Shown: in pieces, positions 8,632-18,016 of the stretch
Numbering within the stretch: position 1 is the stretch's first letter
Layout: each line of letters starts with the position of its first letter
Assembly (NCBI RefSeq): GCF_014652215.1
Contig: NZ_BMYJ01000010.1
Location: forward strand, 62,001 to 126,000
Origin: Neogemmobacter tilapiae
GTDB lineage: Bacteria; Pseudomonadota; Alphaproteobacteria; Rhodobacterales; Rhodobacteraceae
Reading direction: 5' to 3'
Length of the DNA: 64,000 nt
The notes under the pieces: model-generated
Database searches by the model: none
Told to the model about the DNA's origin: nothing
Seen by the model: only the letters and a program-made list of their open reading frames with translations
Program-made: the position numbers and the translations under genes

Positions 8632-8838
8632 TTAAAGACCGCCCTCGCGTTGAAGCTTTTTCCGGGCAAGTTTCCTTGCACGACGTACGGCCTCAGCTTG
8701 CTCGCGCGCTTTTTTGACGGACGGTTTCTCGAAATGTTGCTTGAGCTTCATTTCACGGAAAACGCCTTCGCGCTGGAGCTTTTTCTTCAGGGCCCGAAGG
8801 GCCTGTTCGACGTTGTTATCGCGGACGCTGACCTGCAT
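8632..8838 (-). CDS. rpsU: 30S ribosomal protein S21
   Basis: The 68-residue product starts [20 protein letters not shown] and has the highly basic C-terminal half ([20 protein letters not shown]), as S21 does throughout. Length matches the alphaproteobacterial form. It is a single gene, convergent with engB and divergent from the carboxylesterase gene, with its own terminator. Confidence 0.97.
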   Translation of the reverse strand: MQVSVRDNNVEQALRALKKKLQREGVFREMKLKQHFEKPSVKKAREQAEAVRRARKLARKKLQREGGL

Positions 8839-8936
8839 GTGGTTGTCACCACCTTCCTAAGCTAGAGTTGCACAATAAGTGCAGGCGCGGGCCTCATAAC
8901 AAAGGCCGGGGCGTTTGTCTATGAGGGAGGCATTGG

Positions 8937-10433
8937 ATGCGGTGGGGGGCGGTTTTGGCGATGGTTTTGGCAGGAACAGGGGCTTTCGCGGGGCCAGAGG
9001 TGGGCACCCTGTCCGGTCCGGTGGTGGGGCAGACCGTGGGGGCCGTCGATTCGTTTCTAGGCATTCCCTACGCCGCGCCCCCAGTCGGCGACCTGCGCTG
9101 GATGGCGCCCCAACCCGTAGCTGCGTGGGAAACACCCCGCGCCGCGGTCACCTACGGCCCCGACTGCGCCCAGCTTCCCGACCCCAGCGACGCCGCGCCG
9201 ACGGGAACAACTCCGTCTGAGGATTGCCTTTACCTGAACATCTGGCGGCCTGTGGGAAACCCCGAAAACCTGCCCGTCCTGCTCTGGATCCACGGCGGCG
9301 GCTATGTGAACGGCGGGGCCTCACCCATGGTCTACGATGGGGCGGCGCTGGCCGAACAGGGGATCATCGTGGTCAGCCTGAATTACCGGCTGGGACGGTT
9401 CGGGTTCTTTCATCACCCCGAGCTTGCAGCCGAAACCGGGAACTTCGCGCTGCTCGACATGCTGGCCGGGCTGGGATGGGTTCACAGAAACATCGCGGCT
9501 TTCGGCGGCGATCCGCAAAGGCTGACGATCTGGGGCGAATCGGCGGGGGGCGATGCCGTCCTGAAACTGATGGCCATGCCGCAGGCGGAGGGGCTGTTCC
9601 AGCAAGCGGTGGTCATGTCCGGCGGCGGCCGTGCCCCGCTTTTGGGCGGGCTGACGATCGAACAGGCGCAGGCGGCGGGGGTTCGCTTTGCGGAAGGGCA
9701 GGGGATTAGCGGGTCGGATGCGATGGCGGCGGTGCGTGCCCTGCCGGCCGAGGCGCTGATCGGGCAGTTGAATATGTCTGGACTGATGAATGACGCCGAA
9801 AGAATGACCTATGCCTTGGGGCCGATCCGCGACGCGTTGGTTCCTGCGGCACCGGGCGATGCTGTCAAGACCATGCGGCCCATTCCGCTGATGATCGGCA
9901 CGACCGGAGACGATTTGCCCGTGCATCTGCCGCCCCTCGACAACCCTTTTGCCTTGTTTGGCCCCGCGGCGGAAACGGCCAAGGCCGCCTATCTTGAGGA
10001 CGGTTTCACCGACCCCAAAGCGCTGCTTTTCGCCATCGGCGCGGATCGCACCATGCAGGAACCAGCCCGCCACTTCGCTCGCGCCCTCGCCGCGCGGGGG
10101 GCGCCGGTCTGGCTTTATCGTTTCGATCATGTGCCGACGCCGATGGAGGGCACTTGGAACGGTGCGCCCCACGCCAGCGAACTCCCGTATTTCTTTGGCA
10201 CGCTGGACCGCCGCTTTCCCATGGGCCTGCACCGCGACGATGAAACCGTCATGCGCCGCCAAATGCGCTTTCTGGTGAATTTTGTGCAAAAGGGCGATCC
10301 GGGCTGGGCCAAGGTTGACCCGGCCAAGGATGAGATCATGTTGATGGGCCGGCAAGGGACAGCCGAGATGGTCGCAGATCCGCTTGCCCTGCGGTTGAAC
10401 CTGATCAAGACTGGCGAACATCCTGACGAGTGA
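8937..10433 (+). CDS. Secreted type-B carboxylesterase (alpha/beta hydrolase)
   Basis: The 498-residue protein begins with a Sec signal peptide (cleavage probably after AFA, residue about 18). It has the type-B esterase features: FLGIPYAAPPVGDLRW at about 39-54, EDCLYLNIWRP, oxyanion-hole WIHGGGYVNGG (about 119-129), nucleophile elbow GESAGG (Ser at about 201), and the catalytic His in HASELPYFFGTL near residue 414. It should cleave esters or similar bonds in the periplasm or outside. The start has a strong GAGGGAGG site six bases before ATG 8937. It precedes the COQ9 gene by 12 bases, so co-transcription is likely, although no shared role is evident. Confidence 0.9.
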   Translation: MRWGAVLAMVLAGTGAFAGPEVGTLSGPVVGQTVGAVDSFLGIPYAAPPVGDLRWMAPQPVAAWETPRAAVTYGPDCAQLPDPSDAAPTGTTPSEDCLYLNIWRPVGNPENLPVLLWIHGGGYVNGGASPMVYDGAALAEQGIIVVSLNYRLGRFGFFHHPELAAETGNFALLDMLAGLGWVHRNIAAFGGDPQRLTIWGESAGGDAVLKLMAMPQAEGLFQQAVVMSGGGRAPLLGGLTIEQAQAAGVRFAEGQGISGSDAMAAVRALPAEALIGQLNMSGLMNDAERMTYALGPIRDALVPAAPGDAVKTMRPIPLMIGTTGDDLPVHLPPLDNPFALFGPAAETAKAAYLEDGFTDPKALLFAIGADRTMQEPARHFARALAARGAPVWLYRFDHVPTPMEGTWNGAPHASELPYFFGTLDRRFPMGLHRDDETVMRRQMRFLVNFVQKGDPGWAKVDPAKDEIMLMGRQGTAEMVADPLALRLNLIKTGEHPDE

Positions 10434-10445
10434 CCGGAGGTCATT

Positions 10446-11141
10446 ATGGACGAACAAGACCCCAAGGACAGCATCCTGAGCGCCGCACTGGGCCATGTGC
10501 CGTTTGAGGGCTGGTCGGCGATCACCCTGAAAGCGGCAATTGCCGAAAGTGGCGTGGCAGAGGGGCTGGCCCATGCGTTGTTTCCGCGCGGGGCGGTCGA
10601 TCTGGCCATGGCCTATCATCGGCGGGGAGATGCGCAGATGGTCGAGGAATTGGCCAAGGCCGACCTTTCGGCCATGCGCTTTCGGGACCGGATCGCCCAT
10701 GCCGTGCGGCTGCGGCTGGAACTGGCGGGCGACAAAGAGCTGGTGCGGCGGGGCACGACCTTCTTTTCCCTGCCGACCCATGCCGTCGAGGGCACCAAGG
10801 CGATCTGGGGCACGGCGGATGCCATCTGGCGGGCCTTAGGTGACACATCGGATGATGTGAACTGGTATACCAAACGTGCCACCTTGTCGGGTGTGTATGG
10901 GGCGACCGTGCTGTTCTGGCTGGGGGATGACAGCCCCGGCCATGAAAACACCTGGGATTTTCTGGATCGGCGGATCGAGGACGTCATGCGGATCGAAACG
11001 GCCAAGGCCAAATTCCGCGACAACGCTTTTGTCAAAGCCGTTAACCCTTTGCGCATCTTTGCCGGGATAAGGTCGCCGCGAAAGCCCAGCGATCTGCCCG
11101 GCGGTTTCCATTCCCCCCAACCCCCCACCGACGGGATGTAG
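10446..11141 (+). CDS. COQ9-family ubiquinone biosynthesis protein
   Basis: The 231-residue protein has the COQ9 layout: a TetR-like helical N-terminal part (ILSAALGHVPFEGWSAITLKAA, residues about 9-30) and the conserved C-terminal domain with YTKRATLSGVYGATVLFWLGDDS (about 140-162) followed by WDFLDRRIEDVM. COQ9 presents lipid substrates to the ring-hydroxylating steps of ubiquinone synthesis at the membrane. A GGAGG site sits just before ATG 10446. The quinone oxidoreductase gene follows 4 bases later, which suits a quinone-related unit. Confidence 0.88.
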   Translation: MDEQDPKDSILSAALGHVPFEGWSAITLKAAIAESGVAEGLAHALFPRGAVDLAMAYHRRGDAQMVEELAKADLSAMRFRDRIAHAVRLRLELAGDKELVRRGTTFFSLPTHAVEGTKAIWGTADAIWRALGDTSDDVNWYTKRATLSGVYGATVLFWLGDDSPGHENTWDFLDRRIEDVMRIETAKAKFRDNAFVKAVNPLRIFAGIRSPRKPSDLPGGFHSPQPPTDGM

Positions 11142-11145
11142 TGTC

Positions 11146-12135
11146 ATGAGTCTGCCCATCTCTATGCTCGCCATCGAAATCATCGAGCCGGGGGGGCCGG
11201 ATGTTCTGCACCCTGCCTCGGTCGCCGTGCCGGTGCCGGGGCACGGTCAGATCGTCATCAAACTGGCCCATGCTGGGGTGAACCGGCCCGATGCGCTGCA
11301 AAGGGCAGGGAAATACGCGCCGCCCGCCGGGGCCTCGCCCTTGCCGGGGCTGGAAGGGGCGGGGGAGGTGGCGGCGATTGGGCCGGGCGTGACACGGTGG
11401 AAGCTGGGTGATCAGGTTTGCGCGCTGCTACCGGGCGGCGGCTATGCCGAATATGCGAAAACGCATGAGGATCATGCCATGACAGTGCCTGCCGGGCTGA
11501 CTTTGGCCCAAGCGGCGTCTTTGCCCGAGGCTTGCCTGACGGTCTGGTCGAATATGGTGGTGCGCGGCGGGCTGAAAGCGGGGCAGAAGGTGCTGATCCA
11601 CGGCGGATCGTCGGGCATCGGCGTGACGGCTATCCAGATTGCCACGGCGATGGGGGCGCGGGTTTTCACGACCGCAGGCACCGAACGCAAGGCCGAGGCC
11701 TGCCGCGCCTTGGGGGCCGAGGCGTGCTGGAACTATCACGATCAGGATTTTTCCTCCGAAATGGTTAAGCTTGGCGGCGCGGATGTCATTCTTGACATGG
11801 TGGGTGGCGGCTATATCCCGCGCAATCTGGCGGCTTTGGCCGATGATGGGCGGCTGGTGCAGATCGCCTTTCTGCAAGGCGCCAAGGTCGAGGTGAATTT
11901 TGCCGAACTGATGACCCGCCGATTGACGATCACTGGGTCAACCCTGCGCCCGCAGTCTGATCTGGCCAAGGCCAGCTATGCCCGCGCGGTGGAAAAGCAT
12001 CTTTGGCCGCTGATCGAAAAGGGCCGTTTCAAGCCGGTGATCGACAGCGAATACCCGTTGGATGAGGCGGCCAAGGCGCATTGGCGGCTGGAAAGCTCGG
12101 CCCATATTGGCAAGATCGTGCTGCGTGTTACCTGA
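11146..12135 (+). CDS. Zinc-independent quinone oxidoreductase (MDR family, PIG3/QOR type)
   Basis: The 329-residue protein has the medium-chain reductase fold: catalytic-type N-terminal domain with HAGVNRPDALQRAGKY and LPGLEGAGEVAAIG (about 65-78), and the nucleotide-binding part with HGGSSGIGVTAIQIA (about 152-166), AXXGXXG-like for NADPH. There is no zinc-binding cysteine cluster. The sequence WLEGAGEV and VNRPD fit NAD(P)H:quinone reductases. ATG 11164 (MLAIEII) is an alternative start, closer to the family N-terminus. The 3' end overlaps the opposing RNase T2 gene by 8 bases. Confidence 0.85.
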   Translation: MSLPISMLAIEIIEPGGPDVLHPASVAVPVPGHGQIVIKLAHAGVNRPDALQRAGKYAPPAGASPLPGLEGAGEVAAIGPGVTRWKLGDQVCALLPGGGYAEYAKTHEDHAMTVPAGLTLAQAASLPEACLTVWSNMVVRGGLKAGQKVLIHGGSSGIGVTAIQIATAMGARVFTTAGTERKAEACRALGAEACWNYHDQDFSSEMVKLGGADVILDMVGGGYIPRNLAALADDGRLVQIAFLQGAKVEVNFAELMTRRLTITGSTLRPQSDLAKASYARAVEKHLWPLIEKGRFKPVIDSEYPLDEAAKAHWRLESSAHIGKIVLRVT

Positions 12136-12757
12136 CCGCCTCCATCACCGCGTCTTTCAGGCGGCAATCGCGGATCACATCATCGCCACAGCGGCGCGGC
12201 GAAAGGTCGCGGTCCAGACAAAGGCGCACTTCGTCAATCCTGCCGTCTTCGCAGGTCACGGTGATCATCTCACGCGAAAGGGTGGGATTTACCTCAAGAA
12301 AAGCGTCTTCGACCACGCTGGCGGGCAATTCGATGTCTTTCGACAGGCCTTGCAGGATTTCTGGCAACGTCACCGCCCCATAGGCCTGCCGCGACAGGGC
12401 ATAGTAGTCGGGGGCTGACAATCCGCTGCAACGCCCGTGTTTCTTCCATTCATGAAAGGCCAGCCCCGCCCCGCCCATGATATCGGCCATCGCCGCCGTC
12501 TCGCCCCGCGTCGGGTCGCGCTCGACGGTGCGGCAATAGGCGGGCCAGCCTGTTTCATACTGCGGCCAAAGCCCATGCAGCGTGAAACCGAATCCCCTGC
12601 CCGCATCACATTGCGGATCGCGCCGCCCGTCGCCCGTCAGCGCGCACCAGGTCGGCGACCAGCCCAGCGACAGCACGTAATAGTCGAATTCGCCGGGCTT
12701 TTCCCCATCGGCCCAGACGGGCGAGGCCAGCACGGTCAGCAAGGCAAACAAGCGCAT
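12128..12757 (-). CDS. Ribonuclease T2 family protein, secreted
   Basis: The 209-residue protein carries a signal peptide (MRLFALLTVLASPVWADG) and both active-site segments of RNase T2: FTLHGLWPQYETGWP (first His, about residues 58-72) and FHEWKKHGRCSG (Glu and second His, about 102-113). Cysteines at CALTG, C-DAGRG, YCRTV, CSG and near the C-terminus could form disulfides. It should cut single-stranded RNA in the periplasm. I chose ATG 12757, preceded by AGAGGAAAGAGAAA; upstream in-frame codons give no signal peptide. Confidence 0.92.
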   Translation of the reverse strand: MRLFALLTVLASPVWADGEKPGEFDYYVLSLGWSPTWCALTGDGRRDPQCDAGRGFGFTLHGLWPQYETGWPAYCRTVERDPTRGETAAMADIMGGAGLAFHEWKKHGRCSGLSAPDYYALSRQAYGAVTLPEILQGLSKDIELPASVVEDAFLEVNPTLSREMITVTCEDGRIDEVRLCLDRDLSPRRCGDDVIRDCRLKDAVMEAVR

Positions 12758-12881
12758 TTTCTCTTTCCTCTGGCCCCGAACCGGACTATATAGCCGCCGA
12801 CTTCCCGAAAACGAGAAGACGCGGACGACCGGTCCGCAGCCGTTTTCCCGGCTTGGGCAAGATTTGTAAAGGAGCGTCCGG

Positions 12882-13628
12882 ATGACCTCGAAACCACTCA
12901 TGGCCAAGGCCACCGCCGTCTGGCTGATCGACAACACCACCCTGACCTTTCGTCAGGTGGCCGATTTCTGTGGCCTGCACGAATTGGAAGTGCAGGGCAT
13001 TGCCGATGGCGACGTGGCGACCGGGGTCAAGGGCTTTGATCCGGTGGCGAACAACCAGTTGGACCCGGTGGAGATTGAGCGGGGTGAGAAGAACCCGCTT
13101 CATGTGCTGAAGCTGAAGTTCAACCCGGCCTCTGTGGGTGAGGAAAAGCGTCGCGGGCCGCGCTATACGCCGCTGTCGAAACGCCAGGACCGTCCGGCCG
13201 CCATTCTGTGGCTGGTGAAATTCCACCCGGAACTGTCGGACGGGGCGATTGGCAAGCTGGTCGGCACGACCAAGCCGACCATTCAGGCGATCCGCGAACG
13301 GACGCATTGGAACATCCAGAATATCCAGCCGATTGACCCGGTGGCGCTGGGCCTTTGCCGTCAGTCGGAACTGGACACGATCGTTCAGGCCGCCGCCCGC
13401 AAGAAAGCCGCGGAAGGCAGCGTTATGAGCGATGATGAACGGCGCAAGCTGGTGTCAACGGAACAGTCGCTGGGCATGTCGACCGATCCGAAACTGCCGT
13501 CGTCGATGGCCGGTCTGGAACAGTTCACACTGAGCGAGAAAGAAGAAAAGCCCGCCGATTATTCGGATGCGGAAAGCTTTTTCAGCCTGCCGCAGGGTGA
13601 TGATGATGAGGATGACGACGAGGAATGA
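12882..13628 (+). CDS. trcR: Cell-cycle transcriptional regulator TrcR (DUF1013)
   Basis: The 248-residue protein begins MTSKPLMAKATAVWLIDNTT, then TFRQVADFCGLHELEVQGIADGD, an early helix-turn-helix-like part. A second HTH (LSDGAIGKLVGTTKPTIQAIRERTHW) lies at about residues 118-143. The tail is very acidic (DDDEDDDEE). This arrangement is that of DUF1013/TrcR, a conserved alphaproteobacterial regulator tied to the CtrA cell-cycle circuit. It has an AAAGGAG site seven bases before ATG 12882. Its end is followed by a GTAGGGT/ACCCTAC hairpin. Confidence 0.92.
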   Translation: MTSKPLMAKATAVWLIDNTTLTFRQVADFCGLHELEVQGIADGDVATGVKGFDPVANNQLDPVEIERGEKNPLHVLKLKFNPASVGEEKRRGPRYTPLSKRQDRPAAILWLVKFHPELSDGAIGKLVGTTKPTIQAIRERTHWNIQNIQPIDPVALGLCRQSELDTIVQAAARKKAAEGSVMSDDERRKLVSTEQSLGMSTDPKLPSSMAGLEQFTLSEKEEKPADYSDAESFFSLPQGDDDEDDDEE

Positions 13629-13636
13629 TCGTTGCG

Positions 13637-13653
13637 GTAGGGTGACACCCTAC
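13637..13653. terminator. Hairpin between trcR and the LysR gene
   Basis: GTAGGGT (13637-13643) and ACCCTAC (13647-13653) form a 7-bp stem with a 3-base loop between two convergent genes, overlapping the LysR stop. No U-run follows, so activity as a terminator is uncertain. Confidence 0.35.
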
Positions 13654-14564
13654 ATCGGTAACATATCCTCACGCTGGCCGCTGAGCTCATCGGCCAGCCA
13701 AGCGCGGAAGGCGCGCAGCGGTGGGTGGTCGGCTGCGGTTTCGGGCCAGACCAGATAATAACTGCCTGACCCCGCCACAGGCTCTCCCCAGACGCTGATC
13801 AACCGGCCATCGGCCAGCTCTCCCTCGGCCAGAAATTCCGGCAGCAGGGCGACGCCCATCCCATAGATGGCCGCCTGAATCATCGGGCCGAACTGGTCGA
13901 ACAACATCCCCTGCGGTGCGGGCCTTGTGACGCCATGCTGGCGGAACCAATCGACCCAGGCGCTGGGCCGGGTTTCCAGTTGCAGCAGGGGTTGACCCAG
14001 AAGATCAGCAGCCTCGCGCACCGGATGGCTGGCCGCCCAAGCGGGGGCACAGCAGGCCACGACCCGTTCATCGAACAGCTTTTGATAGCCCGCATTGGGC
14101 CAGGTCTGGGTGCCGAAATGGATAGCGGCATCAAAGCCTTCTTCGGCGAAATCAAATGGCCTTAGCCTTGTGCCCAGATTGATGGTGATCCCCGGATGGG
14201 CCGCCAGAAAGCGCGGCAGGCGGGGGGCCAGCCAGCGGGTGCCAAAGGTTGGCAGGATCGCCAGCGCCAAGGTGCCCCCGCCCGGTGGTGTCCGCAGCCG
14301 CATCGCGCCGCGGCTGATCAGGTCCATGGCGCGGGCCACATCGCGGGCATAGGCGCGGGCGGCCTCGGTCGGCACCAAGCGGCGGCCTTGGCGCAGGAAT
14401 AGGGGGACACCCAATTGCTGTTCCAGCGATTGCACCAGACGGCTGACAGCCCCCTGCGACAGGGACAGGTCACGCGCGGCAGCAAGGGTGGAGCCCGTGC
14501 GACAGACCGCCTCGAACGCGGTCAGCAGGGAAAGCGAGGGGAGAAGGCGGCGGGGTGTCGGCAT
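13650..14564 (-). CDS. LysR family regulator, probably of the lysine/glutarate catabolism operon
   Basis: The 304-residue protein has an N-terminal winged HTH (LSLLTAFEAVCRTGSTLAAARDLSLSQGAVSRLVQSLEQQ at about 10-49) and a periplasmic-binding-like effector domain, in the GcvA/GcdR manner. It is divergent from gcdH with 90 bases between the starts, the classical place for a LysR activator of its neighbour. A dyad ATATG-N9-CATAT (14565-14583) touches its start and could be its own binding site. The inducer may be glutarate, glutaryl-CoA or aminoadipate; that is inference from position. Confidence 0.88.
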   Translation of the reverse strand: MPTPRRLLPSLSLLTAFEAVCRTGSTLAAARDLSLSQGAVSRLVQSLEQQLGVPLFLRQGRRLVPTEAARAYARDVARAMDLISRGAMRLRTPPGGGTLALAILPTFGTRWLAPRLPRFLAAHPGITINLGTRLRPFDFAEEGFDAAIHFGTQTWPNAGYQKLFDERVVACCAPAWAASHPVREAADLLGQPLLQLETRPSAWVDWFRQHGVTRPAPQGMLFDQFGPMIQAAIYGMGVALLPEFLAEGELADGRLISVWGEPVAGSGSYYLVWPETAADHPPLRAFRAWLADELSGQREDMLPM

Positions 14565-14583
14565 ATATGTATAATACGCATAT
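14565..14583. promoter_or_regulatory. Candidate LysR operator (T-N11-A type dyad)
   Basis: ATATGTATAATACGCATAT has 5-base inverted arms ATATG/CATAT and fits the loose T-N11-A LysR box. It lies directly upstream of the LysR start in the LysR-gcdH divergent region. Confidence 0.4.
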
Positions 14584-14654
14584 TAAATGGCCGATAAAGG
14601 GTTATTCAGCGGGTTTCATCGGCGCTATAGGCATAGCGAACAAAGGGGGCACCC

Positions 14655-15872
14655 ATGACCAAACCCGCATTGAAAGCCAAAGACGCGCCCGATCTGGGCC
14701 GTTTTGATTGGGAAGACCCTTTCCGCCTGAACGATCAGCTTTCCGAAGACGAACGGATGCTGCGCGACGCCGCCCGCGCCTATGCGCAGGACAAGCTGCA
14801 GCCGCGTGTCACCGCCGCTTACCGCGACGAATCGACCGACCCCGCCATTTTCCGTGAGATGGGCGAAATGGGGCTGCTGGGCGTGACGGTGCCCGAGGAA
14901 TACGGCGGGCTGGGGGCCAGCTATGTGGCCTATGGCCTGATCGCCCGCGAAGTGGAGCGGGTCGACAGCGGCTATCGCAGCATGATGTCGGTGCAATCCT
15001 CGCTGGTGATGTATCCGATCTATGCCTATGGCACCGAAGAACAGCGCCAGAAGTATCTGCCGAAACTGGCGACGGGCGAATGGATTGGCTGTTTCGGTCT
15101 GACCGAACCCGATGCCGGTTCCGACCCTGCCGGGATGAAAACGGTGGCCCGCAAAACCGCCAATGGCTATGTGCTGAACGGCGCGAAAATGTGGATCTCG
15201 AACGCGCCGATTGCCGATGTTTTCGTCGTCTGGGCGAAATCCGAAGCGCATGGCGGCAAGATCAAGGGTTTCGTGCTGGACAAGGGCGCCAAGGGGCTTT
15301 CCGCGCCCAAGATTGGCGGCAAACTCTCGCTGCGCGCCTCCATCACCGGGGAAATCGTGTTGCGGGATGTTGAGGTTGGGGAAGACGCGCTTTTGCCCAA
15401 CGTCGAAGGCCTGAAAGGCCCTTTCGGCTGTCTGAACCGGGCGCGCTATGGCATTTCCTGGGGCGTGATGGGCGCGGCTGAGGCTTGTCTGCATGCAGCG
15501 CGGCAGTATGGACTGGACCGCAAGCAATTCGGCAAGCCCATCGCCCAGACCCAGCTTTTCCAGTTGAAGCTGGCGAATATGATGACGGAAATCGCCTTGG
15601 GCACGCAGGCCAGCCTGCAAGTCGGTCGCCTGATGGATCAGGCCCAAGCGGCCCCCGAAATGATCAGCCTGATCAAGCGGAACAACTGCGGCAAAGCGCT
15701 GGACGCCGCACGGATGGCGCGGGACATGCATGGCGGCAACGGCATTTCCGAAAGCTTCCCCGTGATGCGCCATATGGTGAACCTTGAAACGGTGAACACC
15801 TATGAAGGCACACATGACATCCACGCGCTGATCCTGGGGCGGGCGGTCACCGGGTTACAGGCGTTCTTCTGA
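14655..15872 (+). CDS. gcdH: Glutaryl-CoA dehydrogenase
   Basis: The 405-residue acyl-CoA dehydrogenase oxidises and decarboxylates glutaryl-CoA to crotonyl-CoA, using FAD. N- to C-terminal: helical domain, [13 protein letters not shown] (about 148-160), [16 protein letters not shown] (about 179-194), [14 protein letters not shown], and [18 protein letters not shown]. The catalytic base lies in [20 protein letters not shown] (Glu about residue 384), which matches glutaryl-CoA rather than short-chain dehydrogenases. It heads a five-gene operon; its TGA overlaps the ATG of the E1 gene (TGATG, 15870-15874). Confidence 0.94.
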   Translation: MTKPALKAKDAPDLGRFDWEDPFRLNDQLSEDERMLRDAARAYAQDKLQPRVTAAYRDESTDPAIFREMGEMGLLGVTVPEEYGGLGASYVAYGLIAREVERVDSGYRSMMSVQSSLVMYPIYAYGTEEQRQKYLPKLATGEWIGCFGLTEPDAGSDPAGMKTVARKTANGYVLNGAKMWISNAPIADVFVVWAKSEAHGGKIKGFVLDKGAKGLSAPKIGGKLSLRASITGEIVLRDVEVGEDALLPNVEGLKGPFGCLNRARYGISWGVMGAAEACLHAARQYGLDRKQFGKPIAQTQLFQLKLANMMTEIALGTQASLQVGRLMDQAQAAPEMISLIKRNNCGKALDAARMARDMHGGNGISESFPVMRHMVNLETVNTYEGTHDIHALILGRAVTGLQAFF

Positions 15873-18016
15873 TGGACCGCGCCGAGATTGTGCATGACAA
15901 TTTCCTGCGCCGCGTCCCGGCGCGGGATTTTCCCATGGGGGCCGCGCCCTCCGGGCCGATGACTTCGGAACAGGCCACGGCCTGCTTTCGCGCGGCCTGC
16001 CTATCTCGCGCCTTGGACCTGCAAGCACGGGCCATGCAGCGGGCGGGGCAGGGGTTCTACACCATCGGCTCGTCAGGCCATGAAGGCATGGCGGCGGTGG
16101 CCTTGGCGCTGCGGCCCGACGACATGGCCTTTCTGCACTACCGCGACGCCGCCTTTCAGATCGCCCGCGCGGGGCAAGTGCCGGGCCAGACGCCGCTTTG
16201 GGATATGCTTCTGTCTTTTGCCGCCAGCGCCGAAGACCCCATTTCCGGCGGGCGGCACAAGGTGCTGGGCTCTCGTGCGCTGATGATCCCACCGCAGACA
16301 TCCACCATCGCCAGCCATTTGCCCAAAGCGGTCGGCGCGGCCTATTCCATCGGCATGCTGCGCCGCCATAGGCCGGAACATGCCATTCTGGCCGAGGATG
16401 GGTTGGTCGTCTGCTCCTTCGGCGATGCCTCTGCGAACCATTCGACGGCGCAGGGCGCGTTCAACACGGCGGGCTGGACCTCGGTGCAATCCGTGCCTTT
16501 GCCGTTGCTTTTCGTCTGCGAAGACAATGGCATAGGCATTTCGACGAAAACCCCGAACGGCTGGATCAAGGCCAGTTTTCAGCACCGTCCCGGCTTGCGG
16601 TATTTTGAGGCTGATGGGTTGGATATGTTCGAAACCTTTCGCGTCGCTTCCGAGGCGGCGGATTATGTCCGCACCCGCCGCAAGCCCGCCTTCCTGCACC
16701 TGCGCACCGTCCGCCTGTATGGCCACGCCGGGGCCGACCTGCCGACAACCTATCTGAGTCGCGAGGAGGTCGAGGCGGATGAGGCGAACGATCCCCTGCT
16801 GCACATGGCGCGGCAATTGCCCGATGTGGATGCGCTGGCGATCTATCAGGAAACCCGCGAACGTGTGGCCCGTGTGGCCGCGCAGGCGGTGACGCGCCCC
16901 CGGCTGAAAACGGCCTCGGATGTAATGGCCAGCCTGATCCCGCCCCGCCGCAAAAACCGCCCGACGAACGGCGGCCCGCGCGAGGCGGTTTTCGGGGCCG
17001 AGTTGAAAGCGATGGCCGAGCCCCAGCCGATGGGCAAGCTGATCAACTGGGCGCTGACCGATCTGATGCTGGCCCACCCCGAAATCGTGATGATGGGCGA
17101 AGATGTGGGCCGCAAAGGCGGCGTCTATGGCGTGACGCAAAAGCTGCAAGCGCGGTTCGGCGCGCATCGGATGATCGACACTTTGCTCGACGAACAGGCG
17201 ATCCTTGGGCTGGCCTTGGGCATGGCGCAGAATGGGTTTCTGCCAATGCCGGAAATCCAGTTTCTGGCCTATCTGCACAACGCTGAAGACCAGTTGCGCG
17301 GTGAAGGCGCGACCCTGCCGTTCTTTTCCAACGGATCGTTCACGAATCCGATGGTGCTACGGATTGCGGGGCTGGGCTATCAAAAAGGCTTTGGCGGGCA
17401 CTTCCACAACGACAACTCTCTGGCCGTTCTGCACGACATTCCGGGGCTCATTTTGGCCGTGCCCTCCGACGGCGCCGAGGCCGCGCTGATCCTGCGCGAA
17501 GCGGTGCGTCTGGCGCGGGAGGAACAGCGGTTGGTGGTGGTTGTGGAACCGATTGCTTTGTATCCGATGCGGGACTTGCATGGGGAAAAAGATGGCGGCT
17601 GGCTGCGTCGCTATCCGGGTCTGGATCAACGGGCGGAATTCGGGCAAGTGGGGGTGACGGGAACGGGGCAAGATCTGGCGATTGTGACCTTTGGGAACGG
17701 GGTTTATCTTTCCAATCAAGCCCTTCCGCAGATCACCAAGTCTGGCATCAAGGCCCGTATCGTCGATTTGCGCTGGCTATCGCCGCTGCCTGTTGAATCC
17801 CTGTTGCAGGCCGTTCAAGGTTGCAAAGACGTGTTGATCGTCGATGAAACCCGCCATTCCGGCGGCGTCGCCGAAGGGCTGATGGCGGCGCTGATGGAAG
17901 GCGGGCATCAGCCGCGCCGCTTGACGGCGCAGGACAGTTTCATCGCCACCGGCCCGGCCTATGCAGCCACGATGCCTTCGGCTGCGCAGATCGTGGAAAA
18001 GGCGTTGCAGCGATGA
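15872..18016 (+). CDS. Fused alpha/beta E1 of a 2-oxoacid dehydrogenase, candidate 2-oxoadipate dehydrogenase
   Basis: This 714-residue protein joins both E1 subunits of the branched-chain/pyruvate type. The alpha part (about 1-330) has SSGHEGMAAVALALRPDD and the TPP motif FGDASANHSTAQGAFNTA at about 182-199, where the usual GDG reads GDA. After a basic linker (RRKNRP, about 358-365) the beta part (about 385-714) has MMGEDVGRKGGVYGVTQKL, EQAILGLALGMA, PEIQFLAYLHNAEDQLRGE and the C-terminal IVDETRHSGGVAEG. No E2 or E3 is adjacent. Position between glutaryl-CoA dehydrogenase and aminoadipate-semialdehyde dehydrogenase suggests it acts on 2-oxoadipate; a branched-chain substrate is the main alternative. 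It is coupled on both sides (TGATG, ATGA). Confidence 0.85.
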   Translation: MDRAEIVHDNFLRRVPARDFPMGAAPSGPMTSEQATACFRAACLSRALDLQARAMQRAGQGFYTIGSSGHEGMAAVALALRPDDMAFLHYRDAAFQIARAGQVPGQTPLWDMLLSFAASAEDPISGGRHKVLGSRALMIPPQTSTIASHLPKAVGAAYSIGMLRRHRPEHAILAEDGLVVCSFGDASANHSTAQGAFNTAGWTSVQSVPLPLLFVCEDNGIGISTKTPNGWIKASFQHRPGLRYFEADGLDMFETFRVASEAADYVRTRRKPAFLHLRTVRLYGHAGADLPTTYLSREEVEADEANDPLLHMARQLPDVDALAIYQETRERVARVAAQAVTRPRLKTASDVMASLIPPRRKNRPTNGGPREAVFGAELKAMAEPQPMGKLINWALTDLMLAHPEIVMMGEDVGRKGGVYGVTQKLQARFGAHRMIDTLLDEQAILGLALGMAQNGFLPMPEIQFLAYLHNAEDQLRGEGATLPFFSNGSFTNPMVLRIAGLGYQKGFGGHFHNDNSLAVLHDIPGLILAVPSDGAEAALILREAVRLAREEQRLVVVVEPIALYPMRDLHGEKDGGWLRRYPGLDQRAEFGQVGVTGTGQDLAIVTFGNGVYLSNQALPQITKSGIKARIVDLRWLSPLPVESLLQAVQGCKDVLIVDETRHSGGVAEGLMAALMEGGHQPRRLTAQDSFIATGPAYAATMPSAAQIVEKALQR

